Source of the DNA: Hymenobacter perfusus
GTDB taxonomy: Bacteria > Bacteroidota > Bacteroidia > Cytophagales > Hymenobacteraceae
Assembly (NCBI RefSeq): GCF_003944765.1
Contig: NZ_RWIU01000002.1
Coordinates: forward strand, 620,001 to 684,000
Length of the DNA: 64,000 nt
Direction of reading: 5' to 3'
Positions 26,295 to 34,485 of this stretch are shown piece by piece. How positions within the stretch are numbered: position 1 is the first letter of the stretch; the number at the start of each line of letters is the position of its first letter. The translations under genes and the position numbers were made by a program. The notes below the pieces were generated by a model. It was not told where the DNA came from, searched no databases, and saw only the letters and a program-made list of their open reading frames with translations.

Positions 26295-27989
26295 CTACTT
26301 CCCACCCATACTCTTATCCCGCGCCCCCTTGAACTCCGAGCCTTCACGCCACTGCGGGAACGTGGTTTCACCCGCCAGGCGCTGGCCGACGCGGAAGTAG
26401 AGCTGGGCGTCCTGGGCAATGCCGGTCAGGTCCCAGCTGGGGTCGAACTGGTCGGCGGGCTTGTGGTACATGGTGGCGGTGTAGTTCTGGCGCTGTTGGG
26501 CAATGCTGGCCTTGCCGCCGCTGCGGCTCTCGAAACCGCCGCTGGCGTAGAGCGAGGGCACGCCCACGTGAGCGAAGCTGAAGTGGTCGGAGCGGTAGAA
26601 CATGCCGGTTTCGGGCGTCTGGTCGGGCAGCAGGTAGCGGTTTTGCTCCTTAGCCGCCGCGCGGGCGTAGTCCTCTAACTCCGACTGCCCGTAGCCGATG
26701 ACGGTGAGGTCCTTCATTGGGCCGTAGGGCCAGAGCATGTCCATGTTCAGGTCGGCCACGGTTTTGTTGAGCGGGAAGGGCGGGTGCTGGGCGTAGTAGG
26801 CCGAGCCGAGCAAACCCTGCTCTTCGCCGGTCACGGCCAGAAACACGAGGCTGCGCTGGGGCTTCTGCTTGGCTTTCTGGAAGGCTTCGGCAATGCTGAG
26901 CAGGGCGGCCAGGCCGGTGCCGTCGTCCACGGCCCCGTTGTAGATGGAGTCGCCGGCAATGGTTTTGCCCACACCGAAATGGTCCCAGTGGGCCGAGTAG
27001 AGGATGTACTCCTGGGGGCGGGTGGTGCCGGGCAGCACGGCCAGCACGTTGCGCGAGGTCTGGCGACGCAGCTTGTTTTGGATGCCGGCCGTGAGCGTGA
27101 GGCCGCCCAGCGGCCGGGGCCGGAAGCCCTTGGTATTGGCGGCGGTGTACAGTTGGTCGTAATTGAGGCCGGCGGTCTGGAACAGTTTTTTGGCCGCGTC
27201 CAGGGTCAGCCAGCCTTCCAGGGCGCACTTGTCAGCGCCTTTGTTTTGAGTTTGGGCGCGTAGCTTGGGGCTGGTGGCCCCACTTAGCACCACACTCCAG
27301 GGGTAGGCGGCGGGCTGGGTGTCGTGGATGATGAGCAGGCCGGCGGCGCCGTGGCGGGCGGCTTCCTCGTATTTGTAGGTCCAGCGGCCGTAGTAGGTCA
27401 TGGCCCGGCCCTTGAACAAAGTGGAATCCTGGCTCGCGTTGCCGGGGTCATTGACGAGCACCACCACGGTTTTGCCCTTCACGTCAAGGCCCGCGTAGTC
27501 GTCCCAACCGTATTCGGGGGCCACCACGCCGTAGCCGGCAAACACCAGCGGCGAGTTGGTCACCTTCACTTCGGCCTGCTCACGCTGGGTGAAGGCCACG
27601 AAATCGGTCTTGTACTGCAAGTTCAGCGGCTGGCCGTTGCCCTTGATTTGCAGGGTGGGGCTCGGCGTGCCGGTGATTTCCACCAGTGGTACCGGCTGAA
27701 AGTACGTGCCGTTGGGGCCCGGCTGCAACCCGAGGCGCTTGAACTCATCGGCCAGATACTGCGTGCTGCGCTGCTCGCCCAGGGTAAACGGCTTGCGCCC
27801 CAGCATCTCATCCGAGGAAACCGCCTGCAGATACTTGCTGATGCTGGCCGCGCTGATGGCGGCAGCTGTGTCCGGCGCGGCGGCCTGGGCAGCGGTAGCG
27901 GCCGTTTCGGTGGCGGCGGGCTTCGACTGGCAGCCGGCCAGGGACAGGGCCAGCAGGATGGAGGCGGGAAGCAGACGAGACAGTGCCAT
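26295..27989 (-). CDS. M28-family zinc aminopeptidase with PA domain, lipoprotein
   Basis: A 564-residue lipoprotein (LSLAGC, Cys20). An Ala/Thr-rich linker leads to a helical segment, then a PA-type insert (about 120-290, FAGYGVVAPEYGWDDY and GKTVVVLVNDPG) and the M28 catalytic core. Zinc ligands are all visible: His in SAHWDHFG, Asp in NGAVDDGTG, the Glu pair in TGEEQGLLGS, Asp in NMDM and His in SDHFSF. It is a co-catalytic two-zinc exopeptidase of the periplasm or cell surface. The spacing to the downstream lipoprotein gene suggests one transcript. Confidence 0.92.
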   Translation of the reverse strand: MALSRLLPASILLALSLAGCQSKPAATETAATAAQAAAPDTAAAISAASISKYLQAVSSDEMLGRKPFTLGEQRSTQYLADEFKRLGLQPGPNGTYFQPVPLVEITGTPSPTLQIKGNGQPLNLQYKTDFVAFTQREQAEVKVTNSPLVFAGYGVVAPEYGWDDYAGLDVKGKTVVVLVNDPGNASQDSTLFKGRAMTYYGRWTYKYEEAARHGAAGLLIIHDTQPAAYPWSVVLSGATSPKLRAQTQNKGADKCALEGWLTLDAAKKLFQTAGLNYDQLYTAANTKGFRPRPLGGLTLTAGIQNKLRRQTSRNVLAVLPGTTRPQEYILYSAHWDHFGVGKTIAGDSIYNGAVDDGTGLAALLSIAEAFQKAKQKPQRSLVFLAVTGEEQGLLGSAYYAQHPPFPLNKTVADLNMDMLWPYGPMKDLTVIGYGQSELEDYARAAAKEQNRYLLPDQTPETGMFYRSDHFSFAHVGVPSLYASGGFESRSGGKASIAQQRQNYTATMYHKPADQFDPSWDLTGIAQDAQLYFRVGQRLAGETTFPQWREGSEFKGARDKSMGGK

Positions 27990-28108
27990 AAGATGCAGAG
28001 CGTTGATTCAGGGGAGTAAGGTAACGGAAGTTGTGTGGTGCATTCCTGTCGGGTGCCGGCTAATCTCGCGTAGGCAGTCGGGGAGGAGGTAACCTGAGTA
28101 ATGGCCAA

Positions 28109-28909
28109 TCAATCCACATCCTCGCACTCCGACTGCACCTTTACGAATAGCTGCTCGTACTGCCGGTACATTTGCTCGGTTGGTTCGGCGCTTCGGATGG
28201 TTGCATTGACGCAGTTCCACCAGCCGAAGCCAATCAGGGCTACTTGCGCGTATTCGTGCCAGTTGGACGCGGTGGCTTCCTGCTCAAACCGCTCCTGCAG
28301 ACTTTCCGGAATACTGTTATTTTTCTGCTGCTCCCGCACCAGCTGCTGCCAGCTGGCAATAATCATACTGTCGTTGTTGGCCGCCAGCCCCCTGACGTAG
28401 GTTTTGCACGCGGCCGGGTAGGTGGAGTTTACCAATAGGCTGGGGTTGGCATAGCCCAGAATGGTCAGCCTGGTAGTGCGGTACTGGTCGTTGAGCTCCT
28501 GGAGCTTGCGGCGTTTCAACTCCCGCCACGGAGCTCCCGGCACGGGCTGCAACCCCTTGACGTGGGCCAGCACCTTGGTGTACTCCGCTTCCAGCGTATC
28601 CACGCTCAGCTTCGCAATATCCTCGGGCCGGAAAACGGTAGCCGAGGTGGAAAGAAGGCCGCCTCGGAGCAGGTCGTGGGTATCGGTGAGCTGCCGGGCG
28701 GTGTATTTGCGGGTGTCGTAGCGCCCGGTGTAGGTGCACATTTCCGATTCCCAGTGCAAAGTGGCCAGCGTATCGGCCGGGGTGGGGGTGGGAGCCTGCG
28801 CGGCAGATCTGGGAGCCGGAGCCTGGATGGGCTGTTCGGCGGTGGGCGTATCGGGAGTACAGGCGCTGAGCAAACCCGGCAGAAGCCAGAAAAGGCGGCG
28901 GTAGTTCAC
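28109..28909 (-). CDS. Hypothetical lipoprotein
   Basis: A 266-residue lipoprotein with lipobox LLSAC (Cys17), then a Pro/Ala/Thr-rich linker (about 18-45). The mature domain is helical, with several Tyr-rich segments and two Cys residues (SEMCTYTGRYD and AACKTYVRG) that may pair; a last Cys is near the C-terminus. I do not recognise the family. A TATATTTG promoter-like box lies about 40 bases upstream, so it is probably transcribed on its own. Confidence 0.7.
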   Translation of the reverse strand: MNYRRLFWLLPGLLSACTPDTPTAEQPIQAPAPRSAAQAPTPTPADTLATLHWESEMCTYTGRYDTRKYTARQLTDTHDLLRGGLLSTSATVFRPEDIAKLSVDTLEAEYTKVLAHVKGLQPVPGAPWRELKRRKLQELNDQYRTTRLTILGYANPSLLVNSTYPAACKTYVRGLAANNDSMIIASWQQLVREQQKNNSIPESLQERFEQEATASNWHEYAQVALIGFGWWNCVNATIRSAEPTEQMYRQYEQLFVKVQSECEDVD

Positions 28910-28950
28910 AGGAAGGAGGCGTTACGGCCAGCGAAGCGGTGCGCGGCGGC

Positions 28951-28958
28951 CAAATATA
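28951..28958 (-). promoter_or_regulatory. Bacteroidota-type -7 box
   Basis: Minus-strand TATATTTG, matching TAnnTTTG, about 42 bases before the start codon of the lipoprotein gene ending at 28109. Confidence 0.45.
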
Positions 28959-29145
28959 CTGGACAGAATGGCGTAGCCACGCGCATCGAAACAGTGACCT
29001 GGGAGTTTACCGTGGACTTTTAAAACGTATACTTCGATTGGCTACGGATACGCTTGGCACAGGAAGTAATCAGGCCGCATCAGGAAAAAATCGTACAGGG
29101 TGGCTGGGCCGATAAAACCAGCTGCGGCGCTCCTTGCAAAAGCCG

Positions 29146-29153
29146 TAGGTTTG
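29146..29153 (+). promoter_or_regulatory. -7 box abutting the AraC start codon
   Basis: TAGGTTTG ends four bases before the ATG at 29158. If used, transcription would begin at or next to the start codon, giving a leaderless mRNA. Confidence 0.4.
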
Positions 29154-29157
29154 GGAC

Positions 29158-30048
29158 ATGAACATGCTTCAGAGCCAGCAACCGGTTCCCGTCCATGCGT
29201 TTAAGCCCGATAAAGCAACCGGGAGCAATGCCTTTACCATTGCCCGGTCGGAAGGAGGGTTGGTGTACGAGTCGGACGTGCTGCTGCCCCATCGCAAGGC
29301 GTATTACCTGCTGGTGTTTGTCAGACACAACCGGGGCCGGCATTGGGTAGACACGATGCCCTACGAGCATCACGACAACACATTCTACTTCTCGACTCCC
29401 ACCCAGGTGATGGTCAAAGAGGAGCCCACGCCCTCGTGGGGGACTTTCCTGACGTTCACCAACGAGTTTCTGGCCCTGCAGCAGAACGCTGCCATTCGCG
29501 GCCTGCCGCTCATTCAAAATCCCCACAATGGGCACGAATTGCAGCTGGCGGCGGCGGATGTGGCCTTTGTAGAGGAGGTGCTGGCGAAACTGGAAGCCGA
29601 GTACCAGGCTCCCGGCCCGTGGCAGCACCAGATGCTGAGTGCCTACCTGACGGTGCTGCTTACCTACCTGAGCCGCTTATATACCGAGCAGTTTACCGGT
29701 GCCGAGCCGTCGGCCGAAAAGCAGCTGCTGAAAACCTACCAGGCCAAAATTGAGGAGTGCTTCCGCGAATTGCACGAGGTAGGCGCGTACGCAGAGCTGC
29801 TCCATCTGTCGGCAGGACACTTGAGCGAAGTGGTGAAAGCCCAGAGTGGTAAGCCCGCCATTAAGCACATTCATGAGCGGCTGGTGCTGGAAGCCCGGCG
29901 GCAGCTTTTCTATAGCTATCAGTCGCTCAAGGAAATTGCTTTCGACCTGGGATTTTCGGATGCGTCCTACTTTGCCCGCTTCTTTAAGCGCGAAACCGGC
30001 ATGACGCCGGCCGAGTATCGGGCCTCCACCCGTGAAATGTACCAGTAG
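29158..30048 (+). CDS. AraC-family transcriptional regulator
   Basis: A 296-residue regulator. The N-terminal part (about 1-165) is a cupin-like sensing region as in many AraC proteins. The C-terminal double helix-turn-helix (about 195-296) shows LLHLSAGHLSEVVKAQSG in the first unit and LKEIAFDLGFSDASYFARFFKRETGMTPAEYR in the second. It lies 77 bases upstream of an SDR gene in the same direction and is probably its activator, a common arrangement in which a short-chain dehydrogenase is induced by a local AraC protein. The inducer is unknown. Confidence 0.9.
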   Translation: MNMLQSQQPVPVHAFKPDKATGSNAFTIARSEGGLVYESDVLLPHRKAYYLLVFVRHNRGRHWVDTMPYEHHDNTFYFSTPTQVMVKEEPTPSWGTFLTFTNEFLALQQNAAIRGLPLIQNPHNGHELQLAAADVAFVEEVLAKLEAEYQAPGPWQHQMLSAYLTVLLTYLSRLYTEQFTGAEPSAEKQLLKTYQAKIEECFRELHEVGAYAELLHLSAGHLSEVVKAQSGKPAIKHIHERLVLEARRQLFYSYQSLKEIAFDLGFSDASYFARFFKRETGMTPAEYRASTREMYQ

Positions 30049-30087
30049 TACCGCAAAATGGATATTATCCGCCCCCAAGGTGCCCGG

Positions 30088-30095
30088 TACCTTTG
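30088..30095 (+). promoter_or_regulatory. Bacteroidota-type -7 box
   Basis: TACCTTTG, 30 bases before the SDR start codon. The gene therefore seems to have its own promoter, which the AraC protein encoded upstream could control. Confidence 0.5.
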
Positions 30096-30125
30096 TGTTG
30101 TTCATCAGGTAACTAACCACTAACC

Positions 30126-30863
30126 ATGAAGAAAGCACTCATTACTGGGGCCAACAAAAGCATTGGCTTCGAAGCGGCCCGGCAGCTGCTCCAGCGCGGC
30201 TACTACGTGTACCTGGGCAGCCGCGACGCGCAAAAAGGCCAGCAGGCCGTTGAGCAACTGCACGCCACCGGATACCCGCAGGTGGAACTACTCCAGCTTG
30301 ATGTTGCCGACAAAGCCTCCGTAGCTGCCGCCCGCGAGGCGCTGGGCCGGAAAACCGACGTCCTGGACGTCCTCATCAACAACGCCGGCATCAGCGGGGG
30401 CATGCCGCAGCCCGCGCTAACTACCAGCGTCAGCGTAATCAAGGAGGTGTATGAAACCAACGTGTTTGGCGTAATTGAGGTGACGCAGGCCTTCATCGAC
30501 CTGCTGCAGAAGTCACCGGAACCCCGGATTGTCAACGTAACGTCGGGCCTGGGTTCCCTCACGCTGCATACGGATCCTTCCTGGAAGTATTATCCGGTGA
30601 AGGGCGCAGCATACGCACCGTCTAAGGCGGCCTTGAACGCCTACACAATTATGCTGGCCTACGAGCTGCGCGACACGGCTTTCAAAGTAAACGCCGTGGA
30701 CCCCGGCTACACCGCCACCGATTTCAACCACCACAGCGGCCCTGGTAGCGTGTCCGATGCCGCCGCCCGTCTGGTACGCGCAGCCACATTGGGCCCGGAT
30801 GGCCCCACCAGCCAGTTTTTCAGCGACGACAACGCGCCTGAAACGGGTATCAGCCCGTGGTAG
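30126..30863 (+). CDS. Short-chain dehydrogenase/reductase (SDR)
   Basis: A 245-residue classical SDR with the cofactor motif TGANKSIGFE (Gly-rich TGxxxGxG form, about 7-16), LINNAGISGG after beta-4, and the catalytic YAPSK. Arg in YLGSRDAQK after beta-2 suggests NADPH preference. The C-terminal region (VDPGYTATDFN) is also standard. Substrate unknown; it resembles carbonyl reductase-like SDRs. It is likely regulated by the AraC-family protein encoded just upstream. Confidence 0.92.
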   Translation: MKKALITGANKSIGFEAARQLLQRGYYVYLGSRDAQKGQQAVEQLHATGYPQVELLQLDVADKASVAAAREALGRKTDVLDVLINNAGISGGMPQPALTTSVSVIKEVYETNVFGVIEVTQAFIDLLQKSPEPRIVNVTSGLGSLTLHTDPSWKYYPVKGAAYAPSKAALNAYTIMLAYELRDTAFKVNAVDPGYTATDFNHHSGPGSVSDAAARLVRAATLGPDGPTSQFFSDDNAPETGISPW

Positions 30864-30927
30864 AAAATGCAGGTCTTATCGGACCAGGCAGGGCCTGCGT
30901 GTTGTACGGAGGTAATACGCAAATTCT

Positions 30928-30983
30928 AACGGCCGGCCGGCCCTGTAGAAGCGGAAAGGCTTCAGCAGGTCTGGCCGGCCGTT
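30928..30983. other. Long GC-rich hairpin after the SDR gene
   Basis: AACGGCCGGCC (30928-30938) pairs perfectly with GGCCGGCCGTT (30973-30983), and the interior can pair further. No T-run follows. It may be a terminator-like structure or a palindromic repeat. Confidence 0.45.
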
Positions 30984-31040
30984 CAGTTTAGAATACTAAG
31001 TACCTTTCGGGTCGTATTGGCACCATCATTCTGCTTTCCC

Positions 31041-31796
31041 GTGCACGTCCGCATCCAAACCGCCCTTACCCAGCTCGAAGCCACGCACCACATTCGCATC
31101 CTGTACGCCTGCGAGTCGGGGAGCCGGGCCTGGGGCTTCCCCTCGCCGGATTCCGACTACGACGTGCGCTTCCTCTACAGCCACCCGGCCGACTGGTACC
31201 TGACCCTCGACGACGGCCCCGACACGCTCAACTTCCCCGTGGACGACGAGCTGGACTTGGCTGGCTGGGAGCTGCGCAAGACGCTGAAGCTGCTGCGCGG
31301 CTCTAATGCAGCCCTGTTCGAGTGGCTCCAGTCGCCGGTGGTGTACCGGGAAGCGGCCGGGTTTCGGGCGGCGCTGCAGCCGCTGCTGCCGGCCTGCTGG
31401 AACCCGCGCGCCGGCCTGCACCACTACCTGGGCCAGCTGCGGCGCGGGGTAGCGGAGGACCTGACCGGCGAGCAGGTGCGCCTCAAGCGGCTGTTCTACG
31501 CCCTGCGCTCGGCCCTGGCTGCCCGCTGGATTCAGCATCATCCTGACCAGGTGCCGCCCATGGAGTTTGCCCAGTTGCGCGCGCTGCTGCCGCCGGACCT
31601 GAACGGCGCGGTAGAGGAGCTACTGGCCCGCAAAGGCACCGCCGACGAGAAAACCACCGTGTCGCGCCCGGCCGCGCTGGTGGCGTATCTGCAGCAGGAG
31701 TACGACGCTGGCCAGGCCGCCCGCGTTACCCTGCCCGTACCGCGCCACCTCGAGCCCACGCCGGCGCTGGACGCCGTGTTTCGGGCGTGGGTGTAG
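31041..31796 (+). CDS. Predicted nucleotidyltransferase, YcgL/COG3541-like
   Basis: A 251-residue protein of the polymerase-beta-type nucleotidyltransferase superfamily. The active-site pattern is ACESGSRAWGFPSPDSDYDVRF: the helix-capping Gly-Ser, then Asp-x-Asp metal ligands. A helical C-terminal domain follows. Relatives are often annotated as YcgL-like and are reported next to RNA-repair genes such as pnkp and hen1. No ATG is available at a sensible place; GTG at 31041 is favoured over TTG at 31017. A second homologue lies at 32624-33700. A GCGCGAAGC hairpin overlaps the stop codon (31796-31817). Substrate unknown. Confidence 0.82.
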   Translation: MHVRIQTALTQLEATHHIRILYACESGSRAWGFPSPDSDYDVRFLYSHPADWYLTLDDGPDTLNFPVDDELDLAGWELRKTLKLLRGSNAALFEWLQSPVVYREAAGFRAALQPLLPACWNPRAGLHHYLGQLRRGVAEDLTGEQVRLKRLFYALRSALAARWIQHHPDQVPPMEFAQLRALLPPDLNGAVEELLARKGTADEKTTVSRPAALVAYLQQEYDAGQAARVTLPVPRHLEPTPALDAVFRAWV

Positions 31797-31918
31797 CGCG
31801 AAGCCTTTGCTTCGCGCAGCGCTGAACGGCAACTGTGAGTGGGCTCCGCATGACGTGTAATGGCGCGGGGACGCGAACTACCAAGTTGGCGCTACCGTGG
31901 AGCAACTCCGCAACGGGG

Positions 31919-32398
31919 CTAGGGGAGTTGATAGATAAATTCCTCTATCTCGGCCTGGCGGGCACTGGCAAAGCCGTTGTCGGTGCCCACTTTGCGAAAG
32001 CCGCAGTGGGTGAGGACTTTCTGCGAGCCGAAATTGTCGAAGGCCACCCGGCCAAAGAGCGGGCGGGCGGGCTCTAGCTCCAGAAAGTGGCGCAGCGCGG
32101 CAGTAGCCACGCCCCGGCCCCAGCAGCGTCTGTCCAGCCAATACGTAATTTCGGCCTCGCCCTCAATTTCGAACTTGGCGATGCTACCGGCCAGCTCGCC
32201 GTCTACCAGAATGGTCTGCATGTGGATGGTCGGGTCGCGCAAAAACCGGCGGTATTTTTCCCGATATGCTTCCTTATTCGTGTGGTCTTTGGGCATGAAG
32301 GCCGCCAGATACGCCGCCTCTTCATTTAGTTGAAACTGAAACAAAGCATCCAGATCAGCTTCCTTCGTCAGTCGTAGCGTTATCTGCAGGTTTGCCAT
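31919..32398 (-). CDS. GNAT-family N-acetyltransferase
   Basis: A 159-residue acetyltransferase, probably using acetyl-CoA to modify a small molecule or a protein N-terminus. The order is RimJ/RimL-like: an N-terminal ITLRLTKEADLDALFQF strand-helix, the central YWLDRRCWGRGVATAALRHFL with the Q/RxxGxA-type acetyl-CoA loop (RGVATAAL), then FDNFGSQKVLTHCGFRKVG. It sits between the two nucleotidyltransferase genes but on the opposite strand. Substrate not predictable. Confidence 0.88.
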   Translation of the reverse strand: MANLQITLRLTKEADLDALFQFQLNEEAAYLAAFMPKDHTNKEAYREKYRRFLRDPTIHMQTILVDGELAGSIAKFEIEGEAEITYWLDRRCWGRGVATAALRHFLELEPARPLFGRVAFDNFGSQKVLTHCGFRKVGTDNGFASARQAEIEEFIYQLP

Positions 32399-32506
32399 GC
32401 TGGCGTTGGTTGTGGCTGTGGTCAGACATAAAAAAATACTGATTAAAAGTAGAAAACACGCCTGACATTGAGCTGCTTGTTACGGATGCTGCTTACTTGA
32501 ACAATT

Positions 32507-32604
32507 GTGGAAACACGATACTTCGCGTCTCCCGCCAGAACAACCGAAGCCACACAATTCCAACAACTTCAGCAACGCCGAGACGCGAAGTGTCGCGTCT
32601 CTAC
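32507..32604. repeat. Palindromic repeat related to the element inside pnkp
   Basis: Arms (about 32509-32531 and 32580-32604) pair through ACTTCGCGTCTC and partly beyond. The interior CAACTTCAGCAACGCCGAGACGC matches the pnkp element at all but two positions. It lies immediately 5' of the second nucleotidyltransferase gene and leaves the upstream frame open, so an automatic start call could wrongly include it. Confidence 0.75.
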
Positions 32605-32623
32605 AACCGTTATACCCAGTTCC

Positions 32624-33700
32624 ATGACCATCGACGACCTGCGCCGGCGCGGCCTCATCCTGTTTGAGGCCCTGAGCGGCAGCCGCGCCTACGGCACCGA
32701 CCTGCCCCACTCCGACACGGACCTGAAAGGCGTGTTCATCCTGCCCGAAACCGAGTTCTACGGCCTCGACTATGTACCTCAGGTAGCGAATGAGACGAAC
32801 GACGAGGTGTACTATGAGCTGCGCCGCTTCGTGGAGCTGCTGCTCAAAAGCAACCCCACGGCCCTGGAGCTGCTGGCCTCACCCGAGGACTGCGTGCGGC
32901 TGCGGCATCCGCTGTTCGAGGCGTTTCGGGTTGAGGATTTCCTGTCGCAGCTGTGCCGCCAGAGCTTCGCCGAGTACGCCGTGGCCCAGATCCGTAAAGC
33001 CTGGGGCCTCAACAAGAAAATCAACCACCCCGAACCGCCCGCCCGCAAGTCGGTGCTGGATTTCTGCTACGTGACGGTGGGCGCGGGCGCGCAGCCGGTG
33101 GCTACCTGGCTGGACCGGCGCGGCTACGCGGCCACCCAGTGCGGCCTGGCCAACGTCAACCACCTGACGGACCTCTATGCCCTGTTCGTGGATGAAACGC
33201 CCGACCGTCGCCACAGCTACCGGGGCCTTTTGCGCGACGCGGATACCTCCCAGGACGTGCTGCTTTCGGCCGTGCCGAAGGGGGAGGTGCCGGTGGCCTA
33301 CCTGAGCTTCAACCGCAACGGCTACAGTACCTATTGCCGGGTGTTTCGGGAGTACCAGGAGTGGGAGCAGAAGCGCAACCCCGAGCGGTATCAGAACACC
33401 GTGCAGCACGGCAAAAACTACGACGCCAAGAACATGCTCCACGTGTTCCGGCTGCTGGGCATGGCCGAGGAAATTGCCACCACCGGCCGCCTGCACGTGC
33501 GCCGCCCCAACCGGGACTTCCTGCTGCAAATCCGCCGCGGCGAGTTCGGCTACGAGCAGCTGGTAGCCGAGGCCGAGGCCCTGGTACAGCAGGTGGAAGC
33601 CGCTTTTGCCACGTCTGACTTGCCCGAAACGCCCGACCGGGAAGCCGCTGAGCAGTTGCTGGTGCAGGTGCGGCGGGCGTGGTACGCGGCGCAGGAATAG
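32624..33700 (+). CDS. Predicted nucleotidyltransferase, YcgL/COG3541-like
   Basis: A 358-residue nucleotidyltransferase with active-site pattern ALSGSRAYGTDLPHSDTDLKGVF (about 17-39): Gly-Ser followed by Asp-x-Asp. It belongs to the same broad family as the gene at 31041 but is longer. A helical central region and KNMLHVFRLLGMAEEIATTGRL (about 270-291) follow. ATG at 32624 (MTIDDLRRRG) is chosen because the 39 upstream in-frame codons are encoded by a palindromic repeat. Family members cluster with RNA end-processing genes in other bacteria, so a role in RNA tailing or repair is a reasonable guess, not shown. Confidence 0.82.
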   Translation: MTIDDLRRRGLILFEALSGSRAYGTDLPHSDTDLKGVFILPETEFYGLDYVPQVANETNDEVYYELRRFVELLLKSNPTALELLASPEDCVRLRHPLFEAFRVEDFLSQLCRQSFAEYAVAQIRKAWGLNKKINHPEPPARKSVLDFCYVTVGAGAQPVATWLDRRGYAATQCGLANVNHLTDLYALFVDETPDRRHSYRGLLRDADTSQDVLLSAVPKGEVPVAYLSFNRNGYSTYCRVFREYQEWEQKRNPERYQNTVQHGKNYDAKNMLHVFRLLGMAEEIATTGRLHVRRPNRDFLLQIRRGEFGYEQLVAEAEALVQQVEAAFATSDLPETPDREAAEQLLVQVRRAWYAAQE

Positions 33701-33716
33701 GCACCACGAAAAAAAG

Positions 33717-33792
33717 CCTGTCATGCCGGGCGGCGAAAGAAATCCGGATTACATCATTGAGCTAAATGCTGCACTCCGCTGGGCATGACAGG
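33717..33792. repeat. REP-like element with 11-bp inverted ends
   Basis: CCTGTCATGCC (33717-33727) and GGCATGACAGG (33782-33792) enclose 54 bases with little further pairing. The TGTCATGC ends resemble those of the perfect element at 24017. It lies between the nucleotidyltransferase and a convergent small gene. Confidence 0.6.
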
Positions 33793-33814
33793 TTATGGCG
33801 TAGCCGCCCGCCGA

Positions 33815-34054
33815 CTACCGCGTGGAATGGCGGCCTACCCGGTACGAGGACTGACTGCGGGCTTTTTTGCGGAAGACGCCCAGCCGCTTATTGCTGATTT
33901 TGCGGCCTTTATAGTGCTTGTAGGAAGGCCGGTGGGTGTAAGATTTACCGCGCATCTTGGCCCGGGCGTAGCGGGTGGGCCGGGCCGCTTCGGCGGGCAA
34001 AAGTGGGCTGCCGAGCAGCAGCACTACGAAAAGCAGGAGCAGGAAGCGAGTCAT
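33815..34054 (-). CDS. Small basic secreted protein, paralogue A
   Basis: A 79-residue product with a signal peptide (MTRFLLLLFVVLLLGS, cleavage near residue 23) and a very basic mature part of about 56 residues. It shares with the gene at 34207-34485 the block ARAKMRGKxYxHRPxY, then a basic residue and YKGR (about 31-51). Lys, Arg, Tyr and His dominate, and no Cys is present. It may bind nucleic acid, polyphosphate or acidic envelope polymers; that is only suggested by charge. I do not recognise the family. Confidence 0.65.
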   Translation of the reverse strand: MTRFLLLLFVVLLLGSPLLPAEAARPTRYARAKMRGKSYTHRPSYKHYKGRKISNKRLGVFRKKARSQSSYRVGRHSTR

Positions 34055-34140
34055 GGACTATGCTGGTTGGCGTTCCGCGGAATAACTCTGTTTCGGTGGT
34101 TAAAATTGTGCTGGTCAGACAGGTGTCCTTGTCAAGCCAC

Positions 34141-34182
34141 AAAAAAAACGCTCTTCCCAACCCCGAAGGATTGAGAAGAGCG
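34141..34182 (-). terminator. Rho-independent terminator of basic paralogue B
   Basis: CGCTCTTC (34149-34156) pairs with GAAGAGCG (34175-34182). On the minus strand the stem is followed by eight T residues, a typical terminator 25 bases after the stop codon at 34207. Confidence 0.8.
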
Positions 34183-34206
34183 GTAACAAAGCGGCCGGAA
34201 CGCAGG

Positions 34207-34485
34207 CTATTGGCTGTTGCCAATCGTCTGGTTGCGGGAGCGGCGGGGCGTGGTGGATTTGGCCTTCTTGCGGCGCCAGAACTGGAACCACTTCTGCCGG
34301 TAGCGCACCGTGCGCTTGCGGCGAATTTTGTTGCTGCGGCCTTTGTAGGTGCGGTAATTGGGGCGGTGGACGTATACTTTGCCGCGCATTTTAGCGCGGG
34401 CCGCCGGGCCGCCCTGGGCCAGGGCCGGGCCTACATCAGCCAGTGCCATCAGCACCAGCCACAGAACAAGAAGAAGTCTAGGCAT
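34207..34485 (-). CDS. Small basic secreted protein, paralogue B
   Basis: A 92-residue product. The start MPRLLLVLWLVLMALADVG gives a signal peptide (cleavage near LAQ|GG, residue 23); the longer frame from 34629 does not. The mature part is strongly basic and repeats the block found in paralogue A: ARAKMRGKVYVHRPNYRTYK (about 29-48), then KIRRKRTVRYRQKWFQFWRRKK. Two copies 150 bases apart on the same strand point to duplication. Each seems to be a separate transcript because a strong terminator lies between them. Function unknown. Confidence 0.7.
   Translation of the reverse strand: MPRLLLVLWLVLMALADVGPALAQGGPAARAKMRGKVYVHRPNYRTYKGRSNKIRRKRTVRYRQKWFQFWRRKKAKSTTPRRSRNQTIGNSQ

Noticed and set aside
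32507..32623. N-terminal extension of the second nucleotidyltransferase
   Set aside because: These 39 codons fall in a palindromic repeat shared with pnkp. The ATG at 32624 fits the family better.
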